A DNA stretch of 64,000 nt, taken from positions 2,666,001 to 2,730,000 of the forward strand of contig LSAX01000002.1 in NCBI GenBank assembly GCA_001557505.1, in the 5' to 3' direction. This stretch comes from Reticulascus tulasneorum. Lineage: Eukaryota; Ascomycota; Sordariomycetes; Glomerellales; Reticulascaceae. The position numbers and the translations under genes are program-made. A model generated the notes under the pieces. That model searched no databases, was not told the DNA's origin, and saw only the letters and a list, made by a program, of their open reading frames with translations. Shown here piece after piece: positions 13,846 through 25,233 of this stretch (position 1 is the first letter of the stretch; each line of letters starts with the position of its first letter).

Positions 13846-15684
13846 CTCGAAGATGGAGCGAAAATGCAAATGAGTACGAGCAATTATCGACCAGATCAAT
13901 TTCCCTCCAGGCCCAGATGCGAGAACAAACGAACCCTGGACAGGTTCGGGGGTGTCGATAATGGGAGGGAGAGGCGTGGAGTGTGCGTGTGGGTTCTGGG
14001 TGTGAACAGAAGAAGAAGGGGAGCAAACATGGCGAGAGAAGAGGGTGGTGTGCGAGAAGGCGGACGGACGGGGAGAGACAGAGAAATCTCTGCGCCACGG
14101 CGTCCCGGGGACATCCAGAGACCCCAACAAGTGTCCAGGGACCCCCTATCCCGAACTGGCCAATGAGATCGCCCGAAGGGGTGAGGGCGGCACGTGATTT
14201 GGAGGTTGATGCCGGCCACGTGACCAGTCCTACGAAGGTCCTGCCTTCTGTCACTACCTTACTGCGTAGTAATACTACCTACATAATACAGAGCTCAGCC
14301 ACCTGTAAACGTAAATTACACGTACGGACTGCGTGTGCCGAGCTTGAGCTGGACGCTTCACCGTAAGGTAAGGTAGGCAAGGCCAATTTGATTGTTCCAA
14401 GTCCAAAGGGAGGGGGAAGAAGCGGGAACTTACATCTGGTTCGGCCCTCTAATTACAGCCCACCCTTCTTCGTTCTACGCAGTCAGTGCTTCCTAAGGAG
14501 CATTTGAGCATTATCGAACACCGCAGTTACAGACTCTTAAATCTACTGTTCCTCTAGCACATGGGGCATGATCTGTGCTTGGCACAAGCTGAACTATTTC
14601 AAGCTACAGTATCAGCTCATCAAATCCAAGTATTGCCGGCGCCATAGCATATCGTAGAAATCTAATCAACCGACGAACCGTCCCCTATATCCAGAAACCA
14701 TGCACTTACTGTACAAATTGCTCCCAGGTCCACTTAAACCACCGACAAGTCAGCCTTATCAGCTCCCCCTGCCACCCCCGGAGCTGGCTCTGTCTGTGGT
14801 ATTGCGGGGGCTTATTAAACCTCCTAGGTCGTGGTCTGAGAGCCAAATCCTTGCCATGCTCCCAGTCCTAGGTAGGCTCCCGATGTTCAAGGACTACTAC
14901 GTACGTATCAGCAGCACTGACGCACCTCGAGTCTCTCGCAAAAATAATAATTTTCGTATCCTATCATTTCACAGAGAGCCTTCTAGATGAGATCAAACGC
15001 CCCTCCCCCGTAGTTCCAGCAAAATACATGTTCCTAAAGTCAGTGGTTTGCCATACTCTCCTCAGGCTCGGATAGTCAGAAGTACAGCGGCCCCGCGCAG
15101 AAGAATAATTAGTAAGAGGAGGAGGCGCTGCAGGAAGATAATCTGAGTTATAACTAAGAAAATGAAGACGACAAAGTATATTCGAGCTACCTCTACCAGC
15201 TTTTGTAAATAGCGGCTGTTGGCCCGTCTGGAAAAAAGTCTTTCGTTCAAAACAAAATCCCTGAGCCTGGATCTGATTTCATCGAGCTTGGGCCAATACC
15301 AGTCGACCTATCACATATTGCAGCCCGCGGTTTTGCAACCCTCTTAGCCCCCAATTGTTCCATCTCTAATTACACCTTTTACACACAATACTAGCACGAA
15401 CAGCATCGGGCCATCGTATTGAAATTGCCTCCTTTGGTAGCCCTTCATATAACAATATCTCATCTTTCGAATACTGCTTCTGCTACGCCGCACCCATTCT
15501 CCCGATCACCGCACTTCACTTCTCACCGTCACAAACCCAGGACCCTTCCTACAATTCGTCTCTTACAAGCGAGGATTCACGGCCCTCGGACAGACTCTCG
15601 AAGACACTCTCTCACTGCATGCATTTCACATATTCAAACTCCTCAAGTGGTTGCCCGACCTCAATGATCATCAAGAATTGTACA
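13846..15684. other. Divergent intergenic region: FAR1-gene and 2EXR-gene promoters
   Basis: This is 1.8 kb between divergent starts. It holds a TACC/GGTA-type motif at about 14361-14382 (AAGGTAAGGTAGGCAAGG). A hydrophobic 62-codon frame on the minus strand at 15062-15250 starts with TTG, not ATG, so it is not called. In-frame upstream ATGs for the next gene lie at 15619 and 15664. Nothing else is recognisable. Confidence 0.5.
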
Positions 15685-16539
15685 ATGGGGGAGGCATCGT
15701 CACCCAAACCCCTCACCCAGCGCTTCCCACCCGAGATTCGCAACATGATTTATCGGTATGCTCTCGAGGACACTTACCCTGACCACGGCTTGAAGCTGTA
15801 CAAGCCCTACAACCGCATACTGGAAGAACATGAACAACGAGCGCTTGAAACAGGTGACCACGGTATTGAACTCGGCAAGGCTGAGTACAAGGCCGCCAAC
15901 ATCTGGTTTACGCCACCGCTGCTTCTTCTTTGCAAGCAGGTCACCGAAGAGGTGCTACCGATTCTCAAGCTGCAAACCTTCCATTTTGACTGCCGAACTC
16001 CCGGGCCCTTTCAGAACGCACTTCCTGTTACAGAGTTTGTGCGGCCCGAGACCGTGAAATACCTGAAAAACGTCTCCATCAAGATGCCATTCTTCGAAGA
16101 GGATCAGGAGCCAATCAACGCCACCATGAATACCATCCTCTCTCTCCTCAGAGAAAGCACAAGGCTAGAGGAGTTGCAGATCCATTTTATATGGGTATTC
16201 AACCAGTCCCAGGACAATTTTCGCGATGGTGACGTCCGAGAGTGGGTGTACAAGATGCTTTCACACAGGAAGACGGAGACACAGGTATATTTTACTCAGA
16301 CAGCCCTCTGGACGAGAGTATCTCCCATTGCAATCAACGCTAATAAACATTCACTTTAGATGCATCACGATGCCATCTTGCTTTGCGAGGCAGACAAGCA
16401 GCGCTCGTATAAGACCAAGTTCGAGTACGATCTGGCCGCGGAAAATGATGCGGTTGAATCGGAAGTGAATGCTTCTGAGGACGAAAATCTCGTGATCCTC
16501 GCAAAAGACACATTCAAGAAATGGGGGTTCAAGCCTTGA
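15685..16539 (+). CDS. 2EXR / F-box-like fungal protein
   Basis: A member of a large, expanded filamentous-fungal family with the N-terminal signature FPPEIRNMIYRYAL, often annotated as F-box-like or 2EXR proteins. Their biochemical role is mostly unknown; some may be SCF-type adaptors. Exon 1 runs to 16284 and exon 2 from 16360 to 16539. The intron (16285-16359, GTATAT..TTTAG) is phase 0 and joins ..RKTETQ to MHHDAILLCEADKQR. The product is about 260 residues and is soluble, with no other domain visible. Start choice: the ATG at 15685 (MGEASSPKPL) lies just before the conserved motif; ATGs at 15664 and 15619 are in frame and would add 7 or 22 residues. Fairly sure of the family, unsure of the start. 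Confidence 0.75.
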
Positions 16540-17137
16540 ACGAAACAATGTGGCACAACACGATCTCTGAGCCATGTTGCACTAATTATTGAAATCCCTT
16601 TTTGGCAGCAGGCGGATGAGATGCATGGGTAAGGCAATATGACCAAGATGTTGGTAGGCGTTTGATTAGCCAGCCACCGACAAGTTGAAGGATACACAAA
16701 TTTGGTATGTTGCCAAAGGTGCTCGGAACACCGTTCGTTTCTTTGGCCCTAGAGCATCTCACTAACATGCACGCAGAGATTCAAAAGATTTGCCAAAACA
16801 TAAGTAGGGTGTGCTGTTGATGCGAGCCTTCTGTATTATACGGCTATCATCAATATATGGAGAGCCGCTCTCGGTCTCTTCCGTTGTATCAAGAGACAAA
16901 AGCTCTGTAATAGCACAAACCATACCCACGCTGAAGTTGGCGGTTTCCCAGAGTCATAGGAAACCCGAACTCCTTATGGCATCCCAAAAATGCAAATGGT
17001 ATCATCATCGCACCCAGCCTAAACTCCGGTTCTATCCATTCCCCAGTCAACCCCATCCTAGTGACCTCTGTAGATCGGATCAATGTATAACGCCTTCTTC
17101 TCTGATCTCGCCATCTCATCCCTTCGTTCTATGCCTT
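16540..17137. other. Convergent intergenic region
   Basis: These 598 bases lie between the 3' ends of the 2EXR gene and the C2H2 gene and presumably hold both 3' UTRs. Short open frames on both strands overlap each other and resemble nothing. No repeat or RNA gene was seen. Confidence 0.5.
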
Positions 17138-20100
17138 TTAGTCCACCTTCTTCCTCTTGCTTGGTCTCCTTTCGCCCTCGCCGTCCACGAAATGTCCCTT
17201 ATCCAATTGATGCTGCCTCAGGTTATCCGGCCTGTTCTTGTACTGGCTTGTACAGCCAGGGTACGGGCACCTGTAGAGCTTCGGTGGTGTAGGCGCGTGC
17301 TGTAGTTTCTTGTGCTTGGCCATGCTGCCCTTGAACCACTGTGGGTCACCCTTGGGTCGGTAGCCACAGATGTCGCAACAATCATGGGCCTCGATCTTCT
17401 GCGCCAAGCCCGCTTGTAGGTTTGGCGAGGTTGGAGCCTCTGAGCTAGATCCCGTGACTGTTGTATCATCGGAAACGTATACTGCTTTGACAGGATCGTC
17501 TTCATCGCCTACCCAGAGTGTGGTTACAGCGCCGATGCTTGAGGGGCCCTTGAGGGCTGATGGGTCAATCGTCGGCACTAAGTCAGACTCAGAGGCCGGG
17601 AGAAGGTTGTCAGACCCCAGGAGCTGGTCCAGTGAGTCATCGAAATTACCATCCAATCCGGTGGTCATGGATTTGAAGAAGTCGTCTAGTGATCCTTCAT
17701 CGGCCGTGTCGCAACCATCCAGAACCATACTGCTAGACGAAAGTCCCTTGATAATCGCCTCCATCAGTTCAATTCCGTATGCATAATACGTCGTTCGAGG
17801 AGTGAAGCCTGGTATCTGCTGTTTGTACAACTCGTTGCATTGCTGCCTAACGGACGGAATGTAGTCATCAAAGTAGTCATCCGTTGACATGGTGCCCTAC
17901 AAAAATATATTAGCACATCGTTGTTGCCAAATGTTTCATTATCATTGTGCGTTACCTTCCCTGCCTGAATGAGTTCCAACTCAGCCCTTCGCACCGTAGA
18001 TATTGAACCATTGCCTATGCGCTTGTGGAACTGCTTCAACTTCGGGATAATACTTTCTGCATTAGGGTATTGCTGACAGATCATTTTCGCCAGGATGCCA
18101 AATGTAATCGTGAAAGGGGATGTGGTGTTAAGAGACGCTTCCACGCTTATGTCTTTCACATGCTTGATCCATAGCTCAGATGCCACGACCTCGAAAGATG
18201 AGGGTTCCTTGTCAGGCAGTATCGCGAATTCGAGCTCTAAAAGACGTTCACGATAAGTATAGTTTCAAGAGGGGGAGCTGGTCAGTCATACCATCGAGGA
18301 AGAACTGTGCAACTTCAACTAGCGAATCTGCTTCACGCGGAATGCCGAGTGAACTGGCACGTTCCTTGCCCTTGAGACTACCCGATCGAGAGACCGATCC
18401 GGTATACCGTGACAGCAGAAGGTCATTGAGCTCCACATGTGAGAGATCCAAAGGTTGCCAAATCGCGGAGGCGACTTCGACGTAGAACCCACGGTCTTTG
18501 GGTAGGAATTGGTTGCCGTAGGAGTATGCTTGTGCAAATAACTGTTTGGCTCTGCTCTGGGCATCGCTCTCATGGACAACAAGAGACAAGGAATAGGTGA
18601 CATGGACGAAGCACAGAGTGTCCACTGGCGAGCATGAGACTTGGCCGTCAAGAAGTGCTCTTAGCGTAGCCAGGCCAGTGGTGGCGATTGTCTTCGGACT
18701 GAGACATTGTAATTGTTCTACCAAGGGATTGTGTGATAGAGGGATCAACTTTTCCAAGGACGAACTGATATGTGCCTGCAGAGTGTCCCAGGCTGATCCA
18801 ACGAGGGAGTTGGCTTCTACGGCGCAAATACTTTCTTCGGAAGACTTGGTTTGTGGCAGCTCAAGAGGGTTGGCCGAGTCTTCTGCGAAAAAAACATTGG
18901 TCCCAACAGAAAACGATGTTGTGGCTGGCGCGTCGAAGGAAAAGAACTGCTCTTCGGAGCACAACGCATCCGGAAGTGTGTGGGAGAGAGCCTCCGGCAT
19001 TGGCAAATCGGCGGGGAGCTCTGAAATGATGTCGTGCAATGGCTTGCTATCGCAGTAGCTACGACGACTCGCATTTGACCAGCCCCTCGTCGGAAGAAAA
19101 CTCCCAGGACTGACAAGATCTGAGGTTGGAGAGGTGAGATCGGAATCAAATCCAGACGCCATCGTCCAAGCACCGCTCCATGCGGATATTGGGGAAATGC
19201 CAGTGCTAGTAGTACAGGTGGTATTGGTACTGGCGTTCGACCTCAATGATGAACTGGGCGATAGTTTCTTGCTCCGAGTCCTCTCCCGGTACTGTTCTCG
19301 GTACTGTTCGAGTCCGCAAGTATTGACTTGAAGAGAAGGTCGATCCGGGCTCCGGCTGTGGTTGAGATTCATGATGGATACGTCGTGAGCGTCGACATGA
19401 TTGCTCAAATCTGCGTCCAAGTCCCAGTCAAGGAGTGAGTCAGGCATGGTGGGTATTGCGTCTAGCTCCGCCGTCTGGAAAGACGGCAGTCCCAATCCTC
19501 CATCTGAAATGTCGGCATTGGGCTGCGATCTATTCAGCACCACTGGCGGCGCTGGCTGCGGCGACGGCAGCGGGATCTCTCTAGAGTCTATCTCAAGGAT
19601 CTCATTCGACAGCAACTCAACCTGTTGAGGGCGGATGAGCAAGGAATCATAGCTTGGTGGAGGTGGTAAGGGGACATCTTCCATGTCAAGATCTGACATG
19701 CCGTCCTTCTTGGACTTGTGGCCTAATGATGAGAAGAAGTTCTTTGCGATGGAAAGGATCTTGCGTCGCTTTCCAGGATGCCCCAAGCACCGCTTGCACT
19801 TGCCATCAGTGAAACGTTCAGCTTGCTCGCATTCATAGCACCAATATTCGCCGCTGGGAAGTTGGTCGCAGCTGTACAAGTGCTTGAGCATGAGTTCGTG
19901 GCTTGGAAACCGCTTCCTGCAGCGAAGCAGAGGGCACTCAAGCCTCTCACTTGGCGTCATCTTCTCGCAAGCATTGCGTTGAACAGCTGCCCATACAATG
20001 AACCGATGCAGGGCACATTCATCTCGAGTTGTCGCACGGGTCCTTTGGCACATGATTTAGGTTCCATAACTCTAGACGAGGCGAGACGCTTCCGCAATAC

Positions 20101-20292
20101 TTACACGCAGGACACCGGGCAATTCGAGTCAATTGATGAGCACGACGAGCGAGTCGTGGAGACTGAGTCTCTTCGTGATCTTCGGAGACTGAGGCGGCGG
20201 GTGGGGGAGGAGGTCATGGCTCTTAGGGCTGAAGGACTCTGAGGCGACTGGGAGTCGTCACGGAAGAGCGACATTGATTTTTTGGGCTCCAT
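17138..20292 (-). CDS. Large C2H2 zinc-finger protein
   Basis: A putative nuclear regulator of about 992 residues in four exons. Exon 1 (20292-20105) is Ser/Arg-rich and ends in NCPVSC. It joins exon 2 (20042-18292), which carries Cys/His-rich finger-like units (ECPLLRCRKRF..HLYSC and YWCYECEQ..CKRC) and a long Ser/Pro-rich middle. Exon 3 is 18236-17956. Exon 4 (17896-17138) has two C-terminal C2H2 units, CDICGYRPKG..HKKLQH and CPYPGCTSQY..HQLDKGH, then a basic end (RRPSKRKKVD) that could be a nuclear-localisation signal. Introns 2 and 3 are GTATGA..TTTAG and GTAACG..TGTAG. Intron 1 (20043-20104) has a perfect GTAAGT donor, but the only frame-compatible acceptor is AAAG, so exon 1 is less certain; an alternative start is the ATG at 20053. 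The last exon contains an ATG (17890) and could be mistaken for a separate 250-residue gene. Confidence 0.75.
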
Positions 20293-23200
20293 TGTTGCAA
20301 TAGAATCAAAGCAAAAGGAACGACAATCAATGATGTGCGATCTAGCGGGTATCTATCCGCCACCCATTTTGATTTATTTGTTTGGATCACAGATGTTTCG
20401 AGGTGAGAACGTCACTTGAGGTTTCTCCAGGCCCACCGACGAGGTCCTAGGCAAGAATTTAGGACTCGGCGGCGTAGGACTTGACTGGCGAAACGGGACT
20501 GGCTGAAGAGGGTTGCCTCCGCGGCAGATGTAGAGAGCCACAATCTGACCGGGGGGGGACGGAAGCGCTTTTCGCACGAACTTGTAGACACAGCCCCGGA
20601 TCAGTAAGACACCTAGGCTTCTGCAGGTCTGACCAATGGTCTAGTCGTGGGGGGCTTAGGCAACGAGGCATACACCGGAACAAAGAGGATTCGCATGACA
20701 GGAACAGCTGAATCTCCAACTAATAAGATGCCGTGCCACCTGCTCTGACAGCTTCGGCAGTCATGACGTTGTGAAGCCGGATTTGCTGAGTTGGGAAACG
20801 AAACGCAGAAAATCAATCAGATGGTCCGTCGGAGACGGCTAAGAGAAGAGAGAGACAGAGAGAGAGAGGGAGACATTATGAAGACCGCAGCTCCGTGCTC
20901 TCGAGCCTGCAGGACCAGGGAGTTCCCCGATTCCGAGGACTTGTGACGTCTGTTTCCCTGGAGTCCTGGCGTTCGTTTGCACTCGTCGTACCGCGTCTGG
21001 CGGAGCTAAAAACTTACCTGCCTGGAGATTTGAGGCTTCGCATTTCGGCATCCTGAAATACGAGAGTCTGAACTCGACCAGCGGGGAATTTGCGGACCTC
21101 CTGGTCACGTTTGAAGACTCTCAAAGCGCCGCAACGTTCGCGTTGGCTGACAGCGATATGAAGAAAAAAGCCGATTCCCAAGGCAAGGGAATGTGGTGGA
21201 CAATGAAATGATCATTGTGCAGAAGTGAGTCTGAACGTGCGGTGGGATTGACAACCCTTATAAGGCCCATAAATGGGCTTCGGCTATCTAAATCACTGGC
21301 GCATTAATCTACACACACCCGAGATTGGTCTAATCGTCAAAAAGGGTGACGATTCCGTATGAGCAGGGAAGAAACTGAAAGGTCGGCTGCATGGGAAAAT
21401 AGCGGACGCCATCTTCATGAATCAACACGGGAGCCATCTGATGGATGATGCTAGCGAAGCATGTGGGACAACACAACACAGTGCTCGATACAGTGTTGAA
21501 TGTCTTACAATATCACACACTGGCACTGTATAGATAAGATAAGGGCAGTCCTACATATGAACAATAGTCCGTACTACCTAGGTAGGTAGGTACTTTACAT
21601 AAGGAACCGCTTCGTATGCCTGATTGGGAAATCCAGGACATTTCTCGCATGAACCTGACAGAATAAGAACGGCGTTGCAGTGATCTTGCTCAGGTCTGGC
21701 AGGATAAATGCACCTAATATAAACCAAGTCGGAGAAGACGACAAGGCTGCTCGCAAACCACAAAGGGGGTGTTTGAAAGGATCCCACCCCGTCGGTAGTT
21801 CGTCAAGTATGGTGGCAGCGGACCACTCTACTTAATATGGCAGATACTCGAGACGTGGCGTCGAACCGCCGATTGATTAGCTTTCTCATCTCGATACCAC
21901 TCATGACCATGGACCGGCTCGCTGGACTCAACTTTTACCCTAGGCCGTCATGCGATCCGACATCAGGAATTTGTCGTTCAGGTCTCGTCTTGAGTGTCTG
22001 GGGCGATCTCGAGGGCGAGAGATCCATCTGATCCACGCGGCTACACCGCTCCGGTCTCCCACAACCCGACAATGAGACATTCCCAACATATCCAGAGCAA
22101 CGTCAACCGTATTGAGGATGGTGCAATCCACCGGGGCGGCGGTGATCTGTCAATGCGGGGCTTACGATGGCAAAGCACCAATTACGCGAGGGCGAAAAGA
22201 AAGAGCGGTCTTACCCCATGGTTTTGAAGGATATGCGGCGGCCGGGGGGTCGATCTTACGAAAGACTTTGGATGCAAAGCCCTCTCTCGCCATTGTTTCA
22301 GATGTTGGAGGTGGGTTAAGTCTGAACTAACGACCTGCTTGCGAGAAAAACAACCAACGCCAACCATTCCCACGAGCTTGCATTGTTGAACATTGTGCCA
22401 CATCCAATCAGGGCATCGTTGTGCCATTTAACGGACCAATATAGCGCTATAGCAGAAGTCTGGACCCATGGACTTTACCCGGGTGCCCGACTAGAGGCGG
22501 ACCACATGCCTCGATTCCCCCCCGTGAGCTGCATTCGATGGGATGCAGCGGGTCAAGGAGACCAAACGAAACATTCTCAACAAGGGGGTCCTGACCACAG
22601 CTACAGCTGTTTGAGCCCGGCCACCGAGTTTGTTACAGATGTTCGGGGAGGGGGGAGCTTACGACGTCGTAATTATGTCAAAAAGTCGATGTTCCAGAAT
22701 GCCTATCAATGGCACCAGGGCGTCAAAGAGCGGACTGTCTGGGTTTTGACAGGATGGCAGCAGTTTGGACTCGCTAGCTTTGCATTTGTCTTATCTGAAG
22801 TCCGACTTGTCCGTGATCGATGGCTGTCTTGTCCAAGGCCAACGGCACGCCCGCGGAGCTGAATAGATTGACAATGACGCAGCGGTTGGTAGCATCATTG
22901 GCCAGAAGCACCTGCAAACCCCGAAACAGCTCGTTAATCTTCATCCTGGGCTGGACCGCCGCTGGTCGCCGCAACTGCAACTGCACCTGCAACCCCTTTC
23001 GTTATCATCATGCACCCTTTACGAAATCCCGAATCCCAACCTTGGACGTGACGCCAGAGTCACAGGGTCTTGCAGCAAACAAGCACGCGAGTAATGGGTT
23101 CCACCACACATGTGCATCCCAGCCCCGCCGTTGGTTCCAGGACACAGGCTTGACAAGCCATGGCGTCCAGCCCATCAAACATCATTGGCCCGTGCAGCCG

Positions 23201-23847
23201 TCTTATCGCGTTATCAGAAGCGCAGCGCAGAATGCAATGGGAATGGGCTGCTCTGCGTGGGACGAACGGGCAACGCCAGAGACCAGATGCAGCGATGGGA
23301 CATGGGACCCGGCTCTCTCTTCGTTTCGACGTTGGTTTGAAGGAGTGGTGTTCTGGCTCGCCATTCGCACATCACCATCTGTATCTCCCGTAGCGTACAT
23401 AAAGGCCGGCTTTGTTCCAGTTTTCTCCCCACCCCCTCCTCCAGCCCGCCCACCGCCCTGCTGGCTAGATATAATGCCTGCCTCCGCTTGCTTTTCTTAT
23501 CCTGCTTAAATGTTTGGACGAATTTCCCGGCGACTTGGATAATCATATTGGCTTGCAATATACGCTTCATATATCCGTCCCGACAGGATATAATCCCATG
23601 TCCGGTCCATCCCTGACGTGAGGTCGGTCAAGTCTGCCTCTGTCCGCCCGAGTCGGTGATGCTTGTGAGCAGGACCTGCAATAAGAGGCTTCACCTCTCA
23701 CCAAGAAATGCCCCGGGGCTTGGTGCTCCTCCTCGACAGCCGCCACTAGCCTCATCTACCGAAATCCCAGTGCCACGGTCACTGCCGGCTGCGCTGCTAC
23801 AGCACCTCTCTCAGCGCCCAGTGCCTACGCCGCCGCCCTCCAATAGG
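20293..23847. other. Long divergent intergenic region
   Basis: This 3.5-kb stretch lies upstream of both the C2H2 gene and the GNAT gene. It has a GGTAGGTAGGTA run at about 21576-21592 and an 8-bp inverted repeat at 21332-21354. Open frames of 229 codons (22820-23509, +) and 159 codons (22383-22862, +) have no recognisable domain and uneven composition, so they are not called. It may hold long promoters, a non-coding RNA or a lineage-specific gene; I cannot support any. Confidence 0.45.
21332..21354. repeat. Short inverted repeat (8-bp stem, 7-nt loop)
   Basis: AATCGTCA pairs perfectly with TGACGATT across a loop of A and G. It stands alone between genes with no T-run after it, and its function is unknown. 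Confidence 0.5.
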
Positions 23848-23959
23848 ATGGCCGCCTCACACCACATGGCCATTCGTGAGCTCGATCTCAGCGACTGGCA
23901 CACAAATAGCATCAGCGACAAGCTCAATCAAGCGGTGCCGGCTCTTAAGACGAGTGCAG
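23848..23959 (+). other. Possible short 5' exon upstream of the GNAT gene
   Basis: An ATG opens a 37-codon segment (MAIRELDLSDWHTN lies within it) with coding-like composition, ended by a good donor, GTAAGG, at 23960. In phase, it could join 24368 (after ATTGCAG), which is in frame with the GNAT protein and would extend its N-terminus. It could also join 24105 (after CATTGCAG) and encode a separate peptide of about 113 residues. It may instead be a 5' UTR exon. Confidence 0.35.
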
Positions 23960-24414
23960 GTAAGGGCCGAACTTCTTTTCTTGTCTTCTGCATCATCCCC
24001 GGCCTGGGTTTTCTTTCGCTCGCGTGTCCTGTGCAATTGATATCATCCGAGGACCTCTCTATACGAGCCTCGAATTGTGACACTATTCCCGATTTCGCAT
24101 TGCAGTGGTAAGCGTCACTGAGCATCGAAAGTTTCGGTTAAGAATCGAAACGATCAAGCACATTGTCCAGAGCCGAAGATCCGGGCTGCTCCGCCAAACT
24201 CGTGCATACCGAGACGGACTTGATATTTTCACTTCTTCCAATACCTGGAATCAAGCGACACTTTTTTTTGTTAATCTTCCCGTCCAAAGCACCTGGCCAT
24301 CACTCACTTCCTGGGCAATATACTACCACTAAATCTAAAAATATACTAATTGTGCATCCAATTGCAGCTTTCTTCACCTTTTTGAGAGCCAACCTGGTCC
24401 TAAACCCCTCCGCA

Positions 24415-25233
24415 ATGTCATCAAATACCAGCACTCCCATGCTGGAACCATTTACCTCTCAAACACTGGCACCCCCATCGCCTTCGCCCCTCGCCGCCAA
24501 CCCACCACTGGTGCCTTTTGACGATATCCCACCGCTCTCGCTCGAGGTCCTCAGTAACCGCGATGACAAGATTGAGGCCTTCCGGCTCATCGCCGATTCG
24601 GTAGCCCAACAGAGGCAGCGAGCATCGCTCAGCTTGGTGGTCCACCCCTTCTGCGTAGCGGCGTTGGCCGCCGCCTTGGCACTATCTTACCAGTACGGAT
24701 ACGGGGCGCGCAAGGATGTCGGACTGGTTATCATGTTGGTCAGCGGGGTAGTAATGAGCTACTTGATGACAATCCGATACTTTACCAGTGGCTATATCAG
24801 AATTGCGGAAGATCTGGATTGGTCATGGCTGACAGCCGAGGACGGAGATGAGGACATGATACTAGGGACACGATTCGGCGACGAGATCATCGGGTCCATG
24901 GTCTTGCGGTTGGAGCCGAGTCCGACTTTGGCGGGAAAGAGGCGGAGCCGCAGCACCAATCTCAAAGGTGGGAAGGGTGTCATCAGGGCCTGGACGACGA
25001 AGCTGAAGTATCGCCGTCAGGGGGTTGGGGCAGATATGTTGAAGGAGGCGGTCAAAGTGACGAGAGAGAAATGCGGCAAGGACGCCGAGGTCGGATTTGC
25101 CAAGGAGCACGCAAACAGCATGATGATCTTACCGGAACTGTTCAACGGTGCATTTAGAAATCGGGAAAGGAAGGCCGCAAAGGCCTTGGATAATGTGTTG
25201 GCGGACTGGGACGCGAGTAAGAAGAAGAGATAG
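24415..25233 (+). CDS. GNAT-family N-acetyltransferase with membrane anchor
   Basis: A 272-residue protein from the ATG at 24415 (MSSNTSTPML). After a Pro/Ser-rich N-terminus come two hydrophobic segments (around VHPFCVAALAAALALSY and VGLVIMLVSGVVMSYLM). The C-terminal catalytic half has the acetyl-CoA-binding signature R-R-Q-G-V-G-A (YRRQGVGADMLKEAV). The membrane-then-GNAT order recalls NAT8-like acetyltransferases anchored in the ER, so it probably acetylates a small molecule or protein at a membrane surface; the substrate cannot be read from the sequence. It is read as one exon from this start. The frame is open upstream, and a 5' exon at 23848-23959 could add residues. The family call is fairly secure, the start less so. 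Confidence 0.75.
   Translation: MSSNTSTPMLEPFTSQTLAPPSPSPLAANPPLVPFDDIPPLSLEVLSNRDDKIEAFRLIADSVAQQRQRASLSLVVHPFCVAALAAALALSYQYGYGARKDVGLVIMLVSGVVMSYLMTIRYFTSGYIRIAEDLDWSWLTAEDGDEDMILGTRFGDEIIGSMVLRLEPSPTLAGKRRSRSTNLKGGKGVIRAWTTKLKYRRQGVGADMLKEAVKVTREKCGKDAEVGFAKEHANSMMILPELFNGAFRNRERKAAKALDNVLADWDASKKKR

Noticed and set aside
12706..14130. FAR1 protein starting at 14130
   Set aside because: The codon there is TTG; the first convincing ATG is at 13845 and the sequence between looks like 5' leader.
15062..15250. Hydrophobic 62-codon frame, candidate small membrane protein
   Set aside because: No ATG start (TTG only) and made of A/T-rich Leu/Ile codons; not supportable in a eukaryote.
17138..17890. 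Separate 250-residue zinc-finger gene
   Set aside because: The segment is preceded by a good intron (GTAACG..TGTAG) in phase with the upstream exon, so it is the last exon of the larger C2H2 gene.
22820..23509. 229-codon frame on the plus strand
   Set aside because: No recognisable domain, irregular composition with Cys/Pro runs, and no conserved splice pattern; likely chance.
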